Shown: positions 1 through 7,578, counted from the stretch's first letter. The stretch is 39,277 nt of DNA from an uncultured Erysipelotrichaceae bacterium (GCA_910588075.1 CAJUOS010000015.1:1-39277), one strand, 5' to 3'. Notes: generated from the letters alone by a model not told the origin. Numbers and translations: made by a program.

Positions 1-48
1 ATCATTCTTCATTTAGGTTATAGTTATACTTTTACCTTTAAAGAATGT

Positions 49-82
49 AAAAAAGGAATAGCTATCTCTCAATAACTATCCC
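49..82 (-). terminator. Rho-independent terminator, minus strand
   Basis: On the minus strand an 11-bp stem (82-72 with 65-55, two G-U pairs) and a short loop are followed by six U. It lies beyond the IS remnant and would stop any transcript leaving the transposase pseudogene or reading through from guaA. No gene is visible between it and the pseudogene. Confidence 0.65.
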
Positions 83-163
83 TTAATCCTCCACTCTTGA
101 CATGGAGCCTCAATATAGAAATCAATCCTTAGCTTAGATTGTATTAACGCTTAGTTTTTACAG

Positions 164-190
164 TGTCCAATTTTTTGGGTTCACTTCACA
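164..190. mobile_element. Possible IS3-family terminal inverted repeat (remnant)
   Basis: The bases starting TGTCCAATTTTTTGGGTTC resemble the terminal inverted repeats of IS3-family (IS150-group) elements, which share a run of T followed by GGGTTCA next to TGTCC. No IS3 transposase reading frame and no partner end are visible in the 190 bases to the left, so this would be a solitary end or a scar. Positions 1-163 otherwise hold only the terminator at 49-82 and no gene I can support. Confidence 0.3.
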
Positions 191-194
191 TTCC

Positions 195-838
195 CAGAGC
201 ATAGCCTGAAGCCCCTTCATTTCATGCGATCTGTCCCTGCCCCTTGTACTACTTTTTATTAAATGGATTCTTTAAATCAAGTATTAATTGTTCTGCTCCT
301 TGATCCTCTTTTCATTGATCCCTTATATATTCTTGTATCTTTTTTGTATTCTTTCCTGCTGTGTCTACATAATATCCTCTACACCAGAAACTTCTTCCTC
401 GATACTTATACCTTAAATCTGTCCATCTGTCATATATGATTTGACTACTCTTCCTTTTTAAAAATGCCATGAATCCTGATACACTCATTTTTGGCGGAAT
501 CTCCAATAACATATGTATGTGATTTTTTCATACTTCTGCTTCTAATATATTGACATCCTTCCATTCACATAGTTCTCTTAATATCTTCACTATTTCAACC
601 CTTCTACTTTCGTAGAATTCTTGCCTCCCGTATTTTGGTGCAAATACCACATGATATTTGCAACTCCATTTCATGTGTGATAAACTATGTAGGTCATTTG
701 TTTGATTTCTTTCATTCATTTGATCTTTCCTCCTGTTTTTGTCTTGCAGTTTCTCAGGCCGCAATTCTATTATACAGGAGGTTTTATACATTATCACTTC
801 ACTAAAGTTTTTTCTTGACCCACAGACTATTTGTGGGT
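195..838 (-). mobile_element. Degenerate IS200/IS605-type insertion sequence
   Basis: A single transposase frame of the Y1 (HUH tyrosine) class is flanked by two hairpins, as expected for this family, which has subterminal hairpins instead of inverted repeats. The right-end hairpin is at 195-208 (short stem with one unpaired base and a three-base loop). The left-end hairpin is at 818-838 (7-bp perfect stem, 7-base loop). The length, about 0.65 kb, matches IS200-type elements. No TnpB gene is present. The element lies between the guaA terminator and the terminator at 49-82. Exact ends are not determined because this family makes no target duplication. The left hairpin could instead be a chromosomal terminator. 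Confidence 0.7.
249..719 (-). pseudogene. tnpA: IS200-type transposase TnpA, two in-frame stops
   Basis: Reading from ATG at 719 gives 156 codons to TAG at 249-251 in one unbroken frame except for two TGA codons, at 528-530 (codon 64) and 312-314 (codon 136). The start has a strong site, GGAGG at 729-733, nine bases upstream. The translated pieces read as one TnpA: an N-terminal KYHVVFAPKYG strand, the metal-binding HUH motif as NHIHM just after the first stop, a KGKSS-like helix (here KRKSS), FWCRGYYVDT, and the EYIRDQ helix that carries the catalytic tyrosine in this family. After the second stop the frame continues with a typical acidic tail ending NPFNKK. The first stop removes the whole active site, so the gene should be inactive. 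I saw no sign of TGA being read as an amino acid in other genes here. Confidence 0.85.
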
Positions 839-849
839 TTTATTGTATA

Positions 850-879
850 CAACAAAAGTGCCATCTATCAATGACACTT
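850..879 (-). terminator. Terminator of purA-guaA
   Basis: Minus-strand hairpin: a 9-bp stem (879-871 with 864-856, one G-U pair) and a 6-base loop, followed by a U-rich run. It starts 15 bases after the guaA stop codon. Confidence 0.75.
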
Positions 880-894
880 ATAAACTACTTATTA

Positions 895-2439
895 CTATTC
901 GAACTCTATAGTTCCTGGTGGCTTAGATGTAATATCATAGAACACTCTATTGACACCACGAACCTCATTAATAATTCTAGACATAACTTTATTTAAAACA
1001 TCATATGGAATCTGAGCAGCTTCAGCAGTCATAAAATCAATTGTATTGACAGCACGCAATGCAACTGCATAATCATATGTCCTTTCATCACCCATAACAC
1101 CAACAGAACGCATATTTGTAAGAGCAGCAAAGTATTGTCCAATTGTTCTATCTAAACCTGCTTTTGCAATTTCTTCTCTATAAATAGCATCAGCATCTTG
1201 TACAATTCTAACCTTTTCTTCAGTCACTTCACCAATAATACGAATACCAAGTCCTGGTCCTGGGAATGGTTGTCTAAACACCAAATATTCAGGTATACCT
1301 AACTCTAACCCAACTTTACGAACTTCATCCTTAAACAAATCCCTTAATGGTTCAATAATTTCTCTAAAGTCAACATGATCTGGTAATCCACCAACATTAT
1401 GATGCGACTTAATAACTGCAGATTCTCCACCTAATCCACTTTCAACAACATCAGGATAAATTGTCCCTTGAACCAAGAAATCAACAGCACCAATCTTTTT
1501 CGCTTCTTCTTCAAAAACACGAATAAACTCTTCACCAATAATCTTTCTCTTTTGTTCAGGTTCAGTTACACCCTTCAATTTCTCATAATATCTTTGTTGA
1601 GCATTCACTCTAATAAAATTCAATTCATAGTGTCCACTAGAACCAAATACAGCCTCAACCTCATCACCTTCATCTTTGCGAAGTAATCCATGATCAACAA
1701 AAACACAAGTCAATTGATTACCAATAGCCTTAGAAAGCAAAACAGCAGCAACTGATGAATCAACACCACCAGATAAAGCACATAAAACTTTACCATCTCC
1801 AACTTTCTCTCTAATGGCTTTAATTTGTTCTTCAACAAAAGAATCCATTCTCCAATCTCCTGCACAATGACATACATTTAACACAAAATTAGACAACATC
1901 TTTGTCCCTTCTTCAGTATGTAAAACCTCAGGATGGAATTGAATAGCATACAAATCTTTTTCTTTATTCTCACATGCAGCAACTGGACAATCAGGTGTTG
2001 TTGCAGTAATAGCAAATCCAGGAGCAGCTTGAGAAATATAATCAAAATGACTCATCCAACATGTACTCTTTGTCTTCACATTTGAAAAAATAACAGAACT
2101 ATTATCAACAGTCAATTCTGATTTTCCATATTCCCTGACACTTGCACGCTCAACCTTACCACCTAATAAATGTTGCATTAATTGAGCTCCATAACACAAT
2201 CCTAATACAGGAATTCCTAACTCAAATAACTCTTTAGAATAAGTTGCAGAATCCTCCTCATAACAACTACTTGGACCACCAGTTAAAATAATCCCTTTAG
2301 GATTCATCTCTTTAATCTTCTCAATATCAATTTTATAAGAATAAATCTCACAATAGACATTACATTCACGAACTCTACGAGCAATTAATTGATTATATTG
2401 CCCACCAAAATCCATAACAATGACTAATTCTCTCTTCAC
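895..2439 (-). CDS. guaA: GMP synthase (glutamine-hydrolysing)
   Basis: Converts XMP to GMP with ATP and glutamine in the last step of guanine nucleotide synthesis; cytosolic. The 514 residues match the bacterial full-length form. The N-terminal class I amidotransferase domain has its nucleophile at Cys82 (GLCYG) with His169 and Glu171 in FHPEV. The ATP-pyrophosphatase domain carries the P-loop SGGVDSS at 223-229, and the C-terminal dimerisation domain ends PPGTIEFE as usual. The start is GTG at 2439, chosen because GGAGG at 2447-2451 lies at the right spacing; an ATG at 2443 is in another frame. The gene follows purA by 12 bases, and its ribosome binding site abuts the purA stop codon, so the two are surely one transcript. 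No purine riboswitch is visible upstream. Confidence 0.97.
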   Translation of the reverse strand: MKRELVIVMDFGGQYNQLIARRVRECNVYCEIYSYKIDIEKIKEMNPKGIILTGGPSSCYEEDSATYSKELFELGIPVLGLCYGAQLMQHLLGGKVERASVREYGKSELTVDNSSVIFSNVKTKSTCWMSHFDYISQAAPGFAITATTPDCPVAACENKEKDLYAIQFHPEVLHTEEGTKMLSNFVLNVCHCAGDWRMDSFVEEQIKAIREKVGDGKVLCALSGGVDSSVAAVLLSKAIGNQLTCVFVDHGLLRKDEGDEVEAVFGSSGHYELNFIRVNAQQRYYEKLKGVTEPEQKRKIIGEEFIRVFEEEAKKIGAVDFLVQGTIYPDVVESGLGGESAVIKSHHNVGGLPDHVDFREIIEPLRDLFKDEVRKVGLELGIPEYLVFRQPFPGPGLGIRIIGEVTEEKVRIVQDADAIYREEIAKAGLDRTIGQYFAALTNMRSVGVMGDERTYDYAVALRAVNTIDFMTAEAAQIPYDVLNKVMSRIINEVRGVNRVFYDITSKPPGTIEFE

Positions 2440-2451
2440 TCATTTCCCTCC

Positions 2452-3729
2452 TTAAAATTCAATTTCTTTTAAAACAACAGTCTGTTCACGATCAGGTCCT
2501 ACTGAGAACATAACAACAGGACAATGAATTAACTCTTCAATCCTTCTAATATAGTTTTGACAATTCACAGGTAATTCTTCAAAAGACTTCACTTGTGTAA
2601 TATCTTCTTGCCACCCAGGCATTTCCTCATAAATTGGTTCAACAGCTTCAACTCCCTTAACAGTTGCTGGTAAGCCATGAATAACTTCTCCATTTAACTT
2701 ATATGCAGTACAAATCTTAATTGTTTCAAACCCACTTAAAACATCTAATAACATTAAACTAATTCCAGTTAAACTAGACATTCTTCTTGATTGATTCACA
2801 ACAACAGCATCAAACCAACCAGTTCTTCTAGCACGTTGTGTAACAGTCCCATATTCATGTCCTCTTTCACGAATTAAATCTCCCATTTCATCAAACAATT
2901 CGGTTGGGAAAGGTCCAGCCCCCACACGTGTTGTATAAGCTTTAATAATTCCAATTGCCTCTTTAATATATAAAGGACCAATTCCAGTTCCTTCACTTAC
3001 TCCATTAGCACCTGGATGAGAACTTGTTACAAATGGATATGTTCCATAATCAATATCCAACATTGCTCCTTGAGCACCTTCAAATAAAACCTTCTTATCA
3101 ACTTGAAGATATTCATCTAATAACATACCTGTATCACAAACCAAAGGTTTAATGAGCTTAGCATATTCCTTATATTCCTCAAAAATTCCTTCAACAGTAA
3201 ATTTCCCCTCTAGCTCAGGATATTCCATCACTTTCATAGGAAAAGTTTCTTTCAATCTTTCTAAAAACAACTCTTCATCAATGAATTCACCCATACGAAT
3301 ACCAATACGACTATATTTATCAATATAAGTAGGACCAATTCCTTTCTTAGTTGTTCCAATACTATTATCCCCTTTACGTGCTTCTTGAATCGCATCAATC
3401 TCCAAATGGTATGGTAAAATAACATGACAACGATCACTCACTTTAATCTTGCTTGTATCAATACCAGCATCATTTAAATATTTCACTTCTTCTAAGAAAG
3501 CCTTAGGATTAACAACCATTCCATTTCCCATCACAACTTCATGTCCACTAAAAATACCAGAAGGTATTAATTTTAAAGCAAATTTCTTTCCATCATAAAC
3601 AATTGTATGTCCTGCATTATTTCCACCAGCATAACGCACAACAACATCAGCTTTTTGAGCAAGATAATCAGTAACTTTACCTTTACCTTCATCTCCCCAC
3701 ATACTACCTACTACTACAACTCCAGCCAT
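2452..3729 (-). CDS. purA: Adenylosuccinate synthetase
   Basis: Joins IMP and aspartate with GTP to make adenylosuccinate, the first committed step to AMP. The 425-residue length is standard. The N-terminal GTP-binding loop is GDEGKGK with catalytic Asp13, and the second catalytic residue is His41 in NNAGH. A KKGIGPTY segment and the TTRVGAGPFPTE loop of the IMP/GTP site are also present. The start ATG at 3729 has AAGGATG upstream. It is the first gene of a purA-guaA pair, so one promoter feeds both the AMP and GMP branches from IMP. The gene is divergent from the LysR gene at 3887; whether that regulator acts on it cannot be told from sequence. Confidence 0.97.
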   Translation of the reverse strand: MAGVVVVGSMWGDEGKGKVTDYLAQKADVVVRYAGGNNAGHTIVYDGKKFALKLIPSGIFSGHEVVMGNGMVVNPKAFLEEVKYLNDAGIDTSKIKVSDRCHVILPYHLEIDAIQEARKGDNSIGTTKKGIGPTYIDKYSRIGIRMGEFIDEELFLERLKETFPMKVMEYPELEGKFTVEGIFEEYKEYAKLIKPLVCDTGMLLDEYLQVDKKVLFEGAQGAMLDIDYGTYPFVTSSHPGANGVSEGTGIGPLYIKEAIGIIKAYTTRVGAGPFPTELFDEMGDLIRERGHEYGTVTQRARRTGWFDAVVVNQSRRMSSLTGISLMLLDVLSGFETIKICTAYKLNGEVIHGLPATVKGVEAVEPIYEEMPGWQEDITQVKSFEELPVNCQNYIRRIEELIHCPVVMFSVGPDREQTVVLKEIEF

Positions 3730-3758
3730 AAAAAATCATCCTTTCTTATTACGACAAT

Positions 3759-3787
3759 ATTATATAAAATATTCTGCATTTATACAA
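3759..3787 (-). promoter_or_regulatory. Sigma-A-type promoter of purA-guaA
   Basis: Minus strand: TTGTAT (3787-3782), a 17-base spacer, then a perfect TATAAT (3764-3759), about 30 bases upstream of the purA start. The rest of the 157-bp divergent region is AT-rich. A TATAAT at about 3862-3867 on the plus strand could serve the LysR gene, but without a good -35. Confidence 0.6.
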
Positions 3788-3886
3788 TCAATTTATAACA
3801 ATTGACTATATTACTTTTCTATTATATTATAAACACATCTATTAGTAAAATTAATATTCAATTATAATGACATAAGGAGAACTTAT

Positions 3887-4798
3887 ATGAATATCAAACT
3901 AGAACAATACAAAATATTTAATGAAGCTGCATCAACATTATCCTTTTCCCTAGCCGCAAGAAATCTCTACATTTCACAATCAGCTATTTCACAGACCATT
4001 AAAATTCTAGAAAAAGAATTAAATACACAATTATTTATTAGACAATCTAAAGGTGTTCTCCTTACAAAAGAAGGAGAAATTCTTCATCAAAAAATTTCTC
4101 AAGCTCTCACTTTAATAACAGATGCTGAAAATGAAATCAATAATCAAATTGAACTTACCAAGGGACAACTAGTTATTGGAGCTGGTGATACAATTAGTGA
4201 AAATTATGTAATGCCCTATTTAATTCAATTCCATCAACTTTATCCTCATGTCAGTATCCAAATGATTAATCGAACAAGTTTAGAAATTATTGATTTATTA
4301 AAAAGCGGACAAATAGAAATAGGTTTTATAAATATGCCTGTCTATGATGATTCAATCACCATACAAGAATGTTTACAAGTTCATGATATTTTTGTATCTA
4401 AAGAAAAAAACAATCACATTTACACACTTCAAGAACTAACAACCGAACCTCTTATTTTATTAGAAAAAACATCAAACTCAAGACACTTTGTAGATAGTTA
4501 CTTCGCTAGTCAAGGTTTATTATTAAACCCTATGATTGAACTTGGTTCACATGATTTGTTACTCAATGCAGCCAAAAATAATTTAGGTAAAGCTTGTGTT
4601 ATTAAAGAATTTTCACATGAAGAATTAACTAAACAAACAATTCATGAAATTCAATTAACTTCACCTATTCCCAAAAGAAGTATTGGCTATGCTTATCTCA
4701 CAAGAAAAACACTTACATCTGCATCTTTAAAATTTATTGAACTTATACAAAAAAAAAAAAGAACGATCCCCCTAATTATCATCGTTCTTTTTATTTGA
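3887..4798 (+). CDS. LysR-family transcriptional regulator
   Basis: A helix-turn-helix domain fills residues 1-65 (LEQYKIFNEAA, then SAISQTIKILEKEL and a TKEGE wing), joined by a linker helix to an effector-binding domain from about residue 90 to 290 that begins KGQLVIGAGDTI. The family binds an unknown small molecule and regulates nearby or divergent genes. The site AAGGAG lies seven bases before the ATG. It is divergent from purA, but LysR proteins of this type more often control metabolite genes elsewhere, so a purine role is only a possibility. The last about 15 codons run through a 12-A tract and the gene's own terminator, so the natural C-terminus may be residue ~285 with an unusual tail. 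The inducer and target are not identifiable. Confidence 0.9.
   Translation: MNIKLEQYKIFNEAASTLSFSLAARNLYISQSAISQTIKILEKELNTQLFIRQSKGVLLTKEGEILHQKISQALTLITDAENEINNQIELTKGQLVIGAGDTISENYVMPYLIQFHQLYPHVSIQMINRTSLEIIDLLKSGQIEIGFINMPVYDDSITIQECLQVHDIFVSKEKNNHIYTLQELTTEPLILLEKTSNSRHFVDSYFASQGLLLNPMIELGSHDLLLNAAKNNLGKACVIKEFSHEELTKQTIHEIQLTSPIPKRSIGYAYLTRKTLTSASLKFIELIQKKKRTIPLIIIVLFI
4758..4796 (+). terminator. Terminator inside the 3' end of the LysR gene
   Basis: A perfect 10-bp stem (4758-4767 with 4781-4790) with a 13-base loop is followed by TTATTT. The stop codon (4796-4798) lies just after the U-rich run, so the terminator overlaps the last 13 codons. Confidence 0.75.
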
Positions 4799-4855
4799 TC
4801 AATAGAGCTGCTGTTCTCTATATTTTTGTTAGCCTGCTACCACTAACAAAGATCA
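4796..4855 (+). other. Foldable three-way junction after the LysR gene
   Basis: Three perfect helices nest in 60 bases: P1 4796-4800/4851-4855 (5 bp), P2 4802-4807/4816-4821 (6 bp) and P3 4825-4832/4843-4850 (8 bp). The loops are CTGCTGTT and CCTGCTACCA, both containing CTGCT. The same fold is possible on the minus strand. I recognise no Rfam family in it. It could be a small RNA, a DNA repeat, or chance in AT-rich sequence. Confidence 0.35.
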
Positions 4856-5085
4856 CATTAATGAGTTAAAAATTATATGAAATCTTTTTTCGCTGAATGT
4901 ATGTCGTTAATATATTATTTGACATACTATCTTGCTTGGACACTTATTATTATATGCAAAGTTTCTATTTTCGCAATAAAAAAAGAATAAATTATCCCCA
5001 TTTTATCAATATTTTTTAAAATACGCCATTGAAAACACTTACATTTCGAAAAGATAGGAATACTTTTTAAAAGTACCATATTTTT
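4856..5085. other. Non-coding stretch between converging terminators
   Basis: About 230 bases between the LysR terminator side and the terminator of the small minus-strand gene hold no supported gene. TTGACA at about 4919 on the plus strand resembles a -35 box, but the downstream -10 is poorly spaced. A short self-complementary run (ACTTTTTAAAAGT) lies near 5062. No tRNA or known riboswitch is visible. Confidence 0.4.
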
Positions 5086-5120
5086 AAAAAATAAACCGTG
5101 TTTTTATAAAATATACACGG
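5086..5120 (-). terminator. Terminator of the small gene at 5104
   Basis: Minus strand: a 6-bp CCGTGT/ACACGG stem (5120-5115 with 5101-5096) with a 13-base loop holding the stop codon, then TTTATTTTTT. Confidence 0.7.
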
Positions 5121-5310
5121 CTGAATCTTTGCAAAATTGTAATAATGGTTCTTGACTTAAAAAATTGACTAAATCCATTTGAGAATGACCACTCTGTAAT
5201 GTAACAATTGCCCCTGTTTCATCTTTTTGTACACTTTTCACCAAAGAATCTTGACTCAATAAAAGATCTTTAACCAGTTCATAATAACAATTATCTATTC
5301 TTAATCTCAT
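5104..5310 (-). CDS. Small uncharacterised protein (68 aa)
   Basis: I do not recognise this protein. It is soluble in appearance, mixed in charge, has no membrane segment or signal peptide and two cysteines (Cys8 and Cys60). The central part alternates hydrophobic and polar residues (AIVTLQSGHSQMDLV), suggesting beta strands. A GAGGG site precedes the ATG at 5310 and a terminator covers the stop codon, so it appears to be a real, separately terminated gene. It follows the cinA-type gene by 53 bases on the same strand and may be co-transcribed with it. Confidence 0.6.
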   Translation of the reverse strand: MRLRIDNCYYELVKDLLLSQDSLVKSVQKDETGAIVTLQSGHSQMDLVNFLSQEPLLQFCKDSAVYIL

Positions 5311-5363
5311 ATCTATCCCTCACTTTCCTAGTGTTGTCTAGATATATTATGTTCAAGTTTATT

Positions 5364-6422
5364 TTATTTATTTACTTTTTTCCTGATATATTTATATAAT
5401 TGTAAAACAAATCTAGTTTCTATTTTTCCATAAGATAATTCTGCATCTATAAATGTTGGTACTTCGAATTGAAAGTCATCATTAAAATAAAACTGAACTA
5501 CCTCTCCAAGCTCTTCTTTTCTTGTTTCAACTCTAATATTAATTTGAGGATTTTTTAATAATAATGATTTTAAAAAATCATCTTTAAAATGAAAATGACC
5601 TTCATATTTAAAAGATAGTGAAACATTCATGCTTAACAATGTTTCTTTTAAACCAGCTATATCAACAATATATTCATAAAGACGTTTCTCTATTTCTTTT
5701 TTTATTGAATTCATGAGTGAGTCTGCTTGATTTTGTGATGATGCTTTCACTGCTAATCTTATCCTAACAGTTTCTTCTCCTGCATATAATGCAATTGATA
5801 CATAATCTTGTTCTTCAATAATATCTTTTAAAACTTCATCAACTTTACTTTCTCCAATAAACATTGTTGTATATTCAAAAGTATAAATTCGATCTTGTTG
5901 ATACTGCTTTAAATAAGGTATGAGTGAATGTTCAACAACATATTTCATTTCTTTTGGTGGACCTGGAAGATTGATAATCATCTTTTCATCTCTCCACATA
6001 ATACAGCCATTGGCTGTTCCCATCATATTTTCTAATATATAAGCATCTTGAGGAAAATAAGCCTGTTTAAAATTATTATTTGAAATGGTATGACAACCTG
6101 TAATAAAGCAACATTTCTGATAAACTTTTTGAGCTTCTACCTCATTATATATCATATTTAAACCTAAGTATTGAGCCGATAACTCTTTAGTGAGATCATC
6201 AGTTGTTGGTCCTAAACCTCCTGTTGTTATGATGCAATTAGCTCCTCGTTTAAATGCCAAATCAAAACAATCATATAATCTTTTAGAATTATCTCCTACA
6301 ACCGTTTGAAAGTAAACATTAAAACCTAAATCTTTACATACCTTTTGTAAATATGTTGCATTAGTATTCACAATTTCTCCTAATAACAATTCAGTTCCAA
6401 CATTAATAATTTCAACATTCAT
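5364..6422 (-). CDS. cinA: CinA-family protein with degenerate C-terminal domain
   Basis: CinA proteins couple a molybdopterin-binding-like (MoCF) domain, acting on ADP-ribose-type nucleotides, to a C-terminal nicotinamide-nucleotide amidase. Residues 1-170 are a clear MoCF domain (IINVGTELLLGEIVNTNA, TTGGLGPTTDDLTKE, NLPGPPKEM), and 170-245 look like the usual KH-type middle domain. After about residue 250 the amidase signature (a TAESCTGG-type motif with its catalytic residues) is absent. The roughly 100 remaining residues show only a faint echo of that domain, ending in a normal-looking LQLYKYIRKK helix. The length of 352 residues is short of the usual ~410. The start is placed at the second methionine (6422) because AGGTGG lies eight bases before it; an ATG at 6434 touches that site. 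The first domain is probably active; the amidase is probably lost. Confidence 0.88.
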   Translation of the reverse strand: MNVEIINVGTELLLGEIVNTNATYLQKVCKDLGFNVYFQTVVGDNSKRLYDCFDLAFKRGANCIITTGGLGPTTDDLTKELSAQYLGLNMIYNEVEAQKVYQKCCFITGCHTISNNNFKQAYFPQDAYILENMMGTANGCIMWRDEKMIINLPGPPKEMKYVVEHSLIPYLKQYQQDRIYTFEYTTMFIGESKVDEVLKDIIEEQDYVSIALYAGEETVRIRLAVKASSQNQADSLMNSIKKEIEKRLYEYIVDIAGLKETLLSMNVSLSFKYEGHFHFKDDFLKSLLLKNPQINIRVETRKEELGEVVQFYFNDDFQFEVPTFIDAELSYGKIETRFVLQLYKYIRKKVNK

Positions 6423-6487
6423 TTTAACATCCACCTTTTCTTACTTTTTATTATTATATATCTTCTATAAATAAAAAGAAACCTATT

Positions 6488-6514
6488 AAAAAAGCCTTTT
6501 CCTTAGAAAAGACT
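6488..6514 (-). terminator. Terminator after the small membrane protein gene
   Basis: Minus strand: a 9-bp stem (6514-6506 with 6501-6493, one G-U pair) and a 4-base loop that overlaps the stop codon, followed by six U. Confidence 0.75.
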
Positions 6515-6964
6515 TTGTGCTAACTCTGGTAACATAACACATACCAAAGTAATGACAATTGCCGATAATAATGCTCCAACCATAGCACAGAACATTGTTT
6601 TCTTAAAATCTAATTTTAAAAATGTTGCAATAGCAGTCCCTGTCCAAACTCCAGTTGTTGGTAAAGGTATCCCAATAAAAGTAATCAAAGCTGCTTCTTT
6701 ATATCTTTCAAATTTATCTATATTTTTATTAATCTTATTATCTACAATATTAATTAACCATGGAAGCCAATTTTTTTCTCTTAACAAATCCATAATCCAA
6801 TTAAACATAAAGAAAATAAATGGCACTGGAATTAATGAACCTATATAAGAAAAAATAAAAACTGTTAATGGATCTCCACCTGTAAAAATCCCTACTGGAA
6901 TTGCACCTCTTTGTTCAATTAGGGGAATAGCTGAAATAACCATAATATAAAATATTTTTAACAT
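6503..6964 (-). CDS. Small multidrug-export-like membrane protein (COG2426)
   Basis: The 153 residues form four or so hydrophobic segments with the two hallmark motifs of this family: an EQRGAIPVGI turn near residue 20 and the PLPTTGVWTG loop near residue 100. The family is named for a putative export role that has never been firmly shown; it sits in the cytoplasmic membrane. The start is less certain than most: only AGAGAT lies close to the ATG at 6964, and the better GGAAAG is too far upstream. It is followed by its own terminator and then, 80 bases on, by the cinA-type gene on the same strand. Confidence 0.82.
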   Translation of the reverse strand: MLKIFYIMVISAIPLIEQRGAIPVGIFTGGDPLTVFIFSYIGSLIPVPFIFFMFNWIMDLLREKNWLPWLINIVDNKINKNIDKFERYKEAALITFIGIPLPTTGVWTGTAIATFLKLDFKKTMFCAMVGALLSAIVITLVCVMLPELAQSLF

Positions 6965-7098
6965 ATCTCTTTTTTTACTTTCCTTTCATTGTAATATACA
7001 ATTCAACATTATACTAAACCTCTTCATATTTTCAAGTTAAATTCATTGCTTTCTCAAAAACTTCACTTCCTATCTTATTCTATTTTTAACATTTTAGA

Positions 7099-7527
7099 CT
7101 ATTTTAACAACATTAAAATTTCCTTTTCACTCCAAAAATGAAGAGCAATATCTAATAATTCATTTAATGCATTATGTTTTAAACGATAATATGTAGCCTT
7201 AGAAAAAAGATGTATCCACCAATTTGTATCATAAAAATTTAAATATTCATTTTCAATAAAAAAATAACTTTCTTTAGATAAATGAGAATGTACTTGATTC
7301 ATAATATTTACATATTCTTCTAAATATTGTTTTCTTTCTAATTGATTTAATAAATGGTTTTCTGTATCAGATGATGAAGATGGTTCTCTCACTTTAAAAA
7401 TATCAATTTGAGGATAGTAATTATAATGTTGATTCATATATAAAATATCTAATTGAGCTCTTTGATAATTTTTATAAATAGTTTTAACAATTTTATCTTT
7501 TTGTTTTAAAGTTAATTTTTCATACAT
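7099..7527 (-). CDS. ArpU/sigma-factor-like protein (142 aa)
   Basis: The protein is not confidently assigned. Its layout resembles ArpU/RinA-type phage late regulators and related sigma-like proteins: an N-terminal helix, a YYPQID segment, a serine-rich break (about residues 50-55), a long charged helix, then a C-terminal helix-turn-helix-like stretch (ATYYRLKHNALNELLD) comparable to sigma region 4. A Mycoplasma protein family (MG284/MPN403) may have the same plan; that is a weak memory-based link. There is no phage gene nearby. Its AGGAGGT ribosome binding site is partly inside a hairpin (7530-7573) that also looks like the terminator of the upstream operon, so expression may be restrained. 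Confidence 0.65.
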   Translation of the reverse strand: MYEKLTLKQKDKIVKTIYKNYQRAQLDILYMNQHYNYYPQIDIFKVREPSSSSDTENHLLNQLERKQYLEEYVNIMNQVHSHLSKESYFFIENEYLNFYDTNWWIHLFSKATYYRLKHNALNELLDIALHFWSEKEILMLLK

Positions 7528-7529
7528 AA

Positions 7530-7573
7530 AAAAATACCTCCTAATTATATATACGTCATTAAAAGGTATTTTT
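7530..7573 (-). promoter_or_regulatory. Hairpin joining terminator and ribosome binding site
   Basis: A perfect 10-bp stem (7573-7564 with 7539-7530) encloses a 24-base loop between the phosphatase stop codon (7579) and the ATG at 7527. The 3' arm contains the last three bases of AGGAGG and runs into a U tract. It can be read as a terminator for the upstream operon, as a lid on the downstream ribosome binding site, or both. Confidence 0.55.
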
Positions 7574-7578
7574 CTTTT

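Noticed and set aside
312..797. Recoding of TGA (selenocysteine or tryptophan) in this organism
   Set aside because: No insertion element is visible, other genes here show no internal TGA, and the affected frame belongs to a decaying mobile element.
739..996. Plus-strand frame of 85 codons across the guaA terminator
   Set aside because: Overlaps the IS end, a terminator and the guaA C-terminus; no ribosome binding site; product has no recognisable pattern.
3730..3886. Purine riboswitch upstream of purA
   Set aside because: The 5' leader is too short (about 25 bases after the promoter) and lacks the conserved junction sequences.
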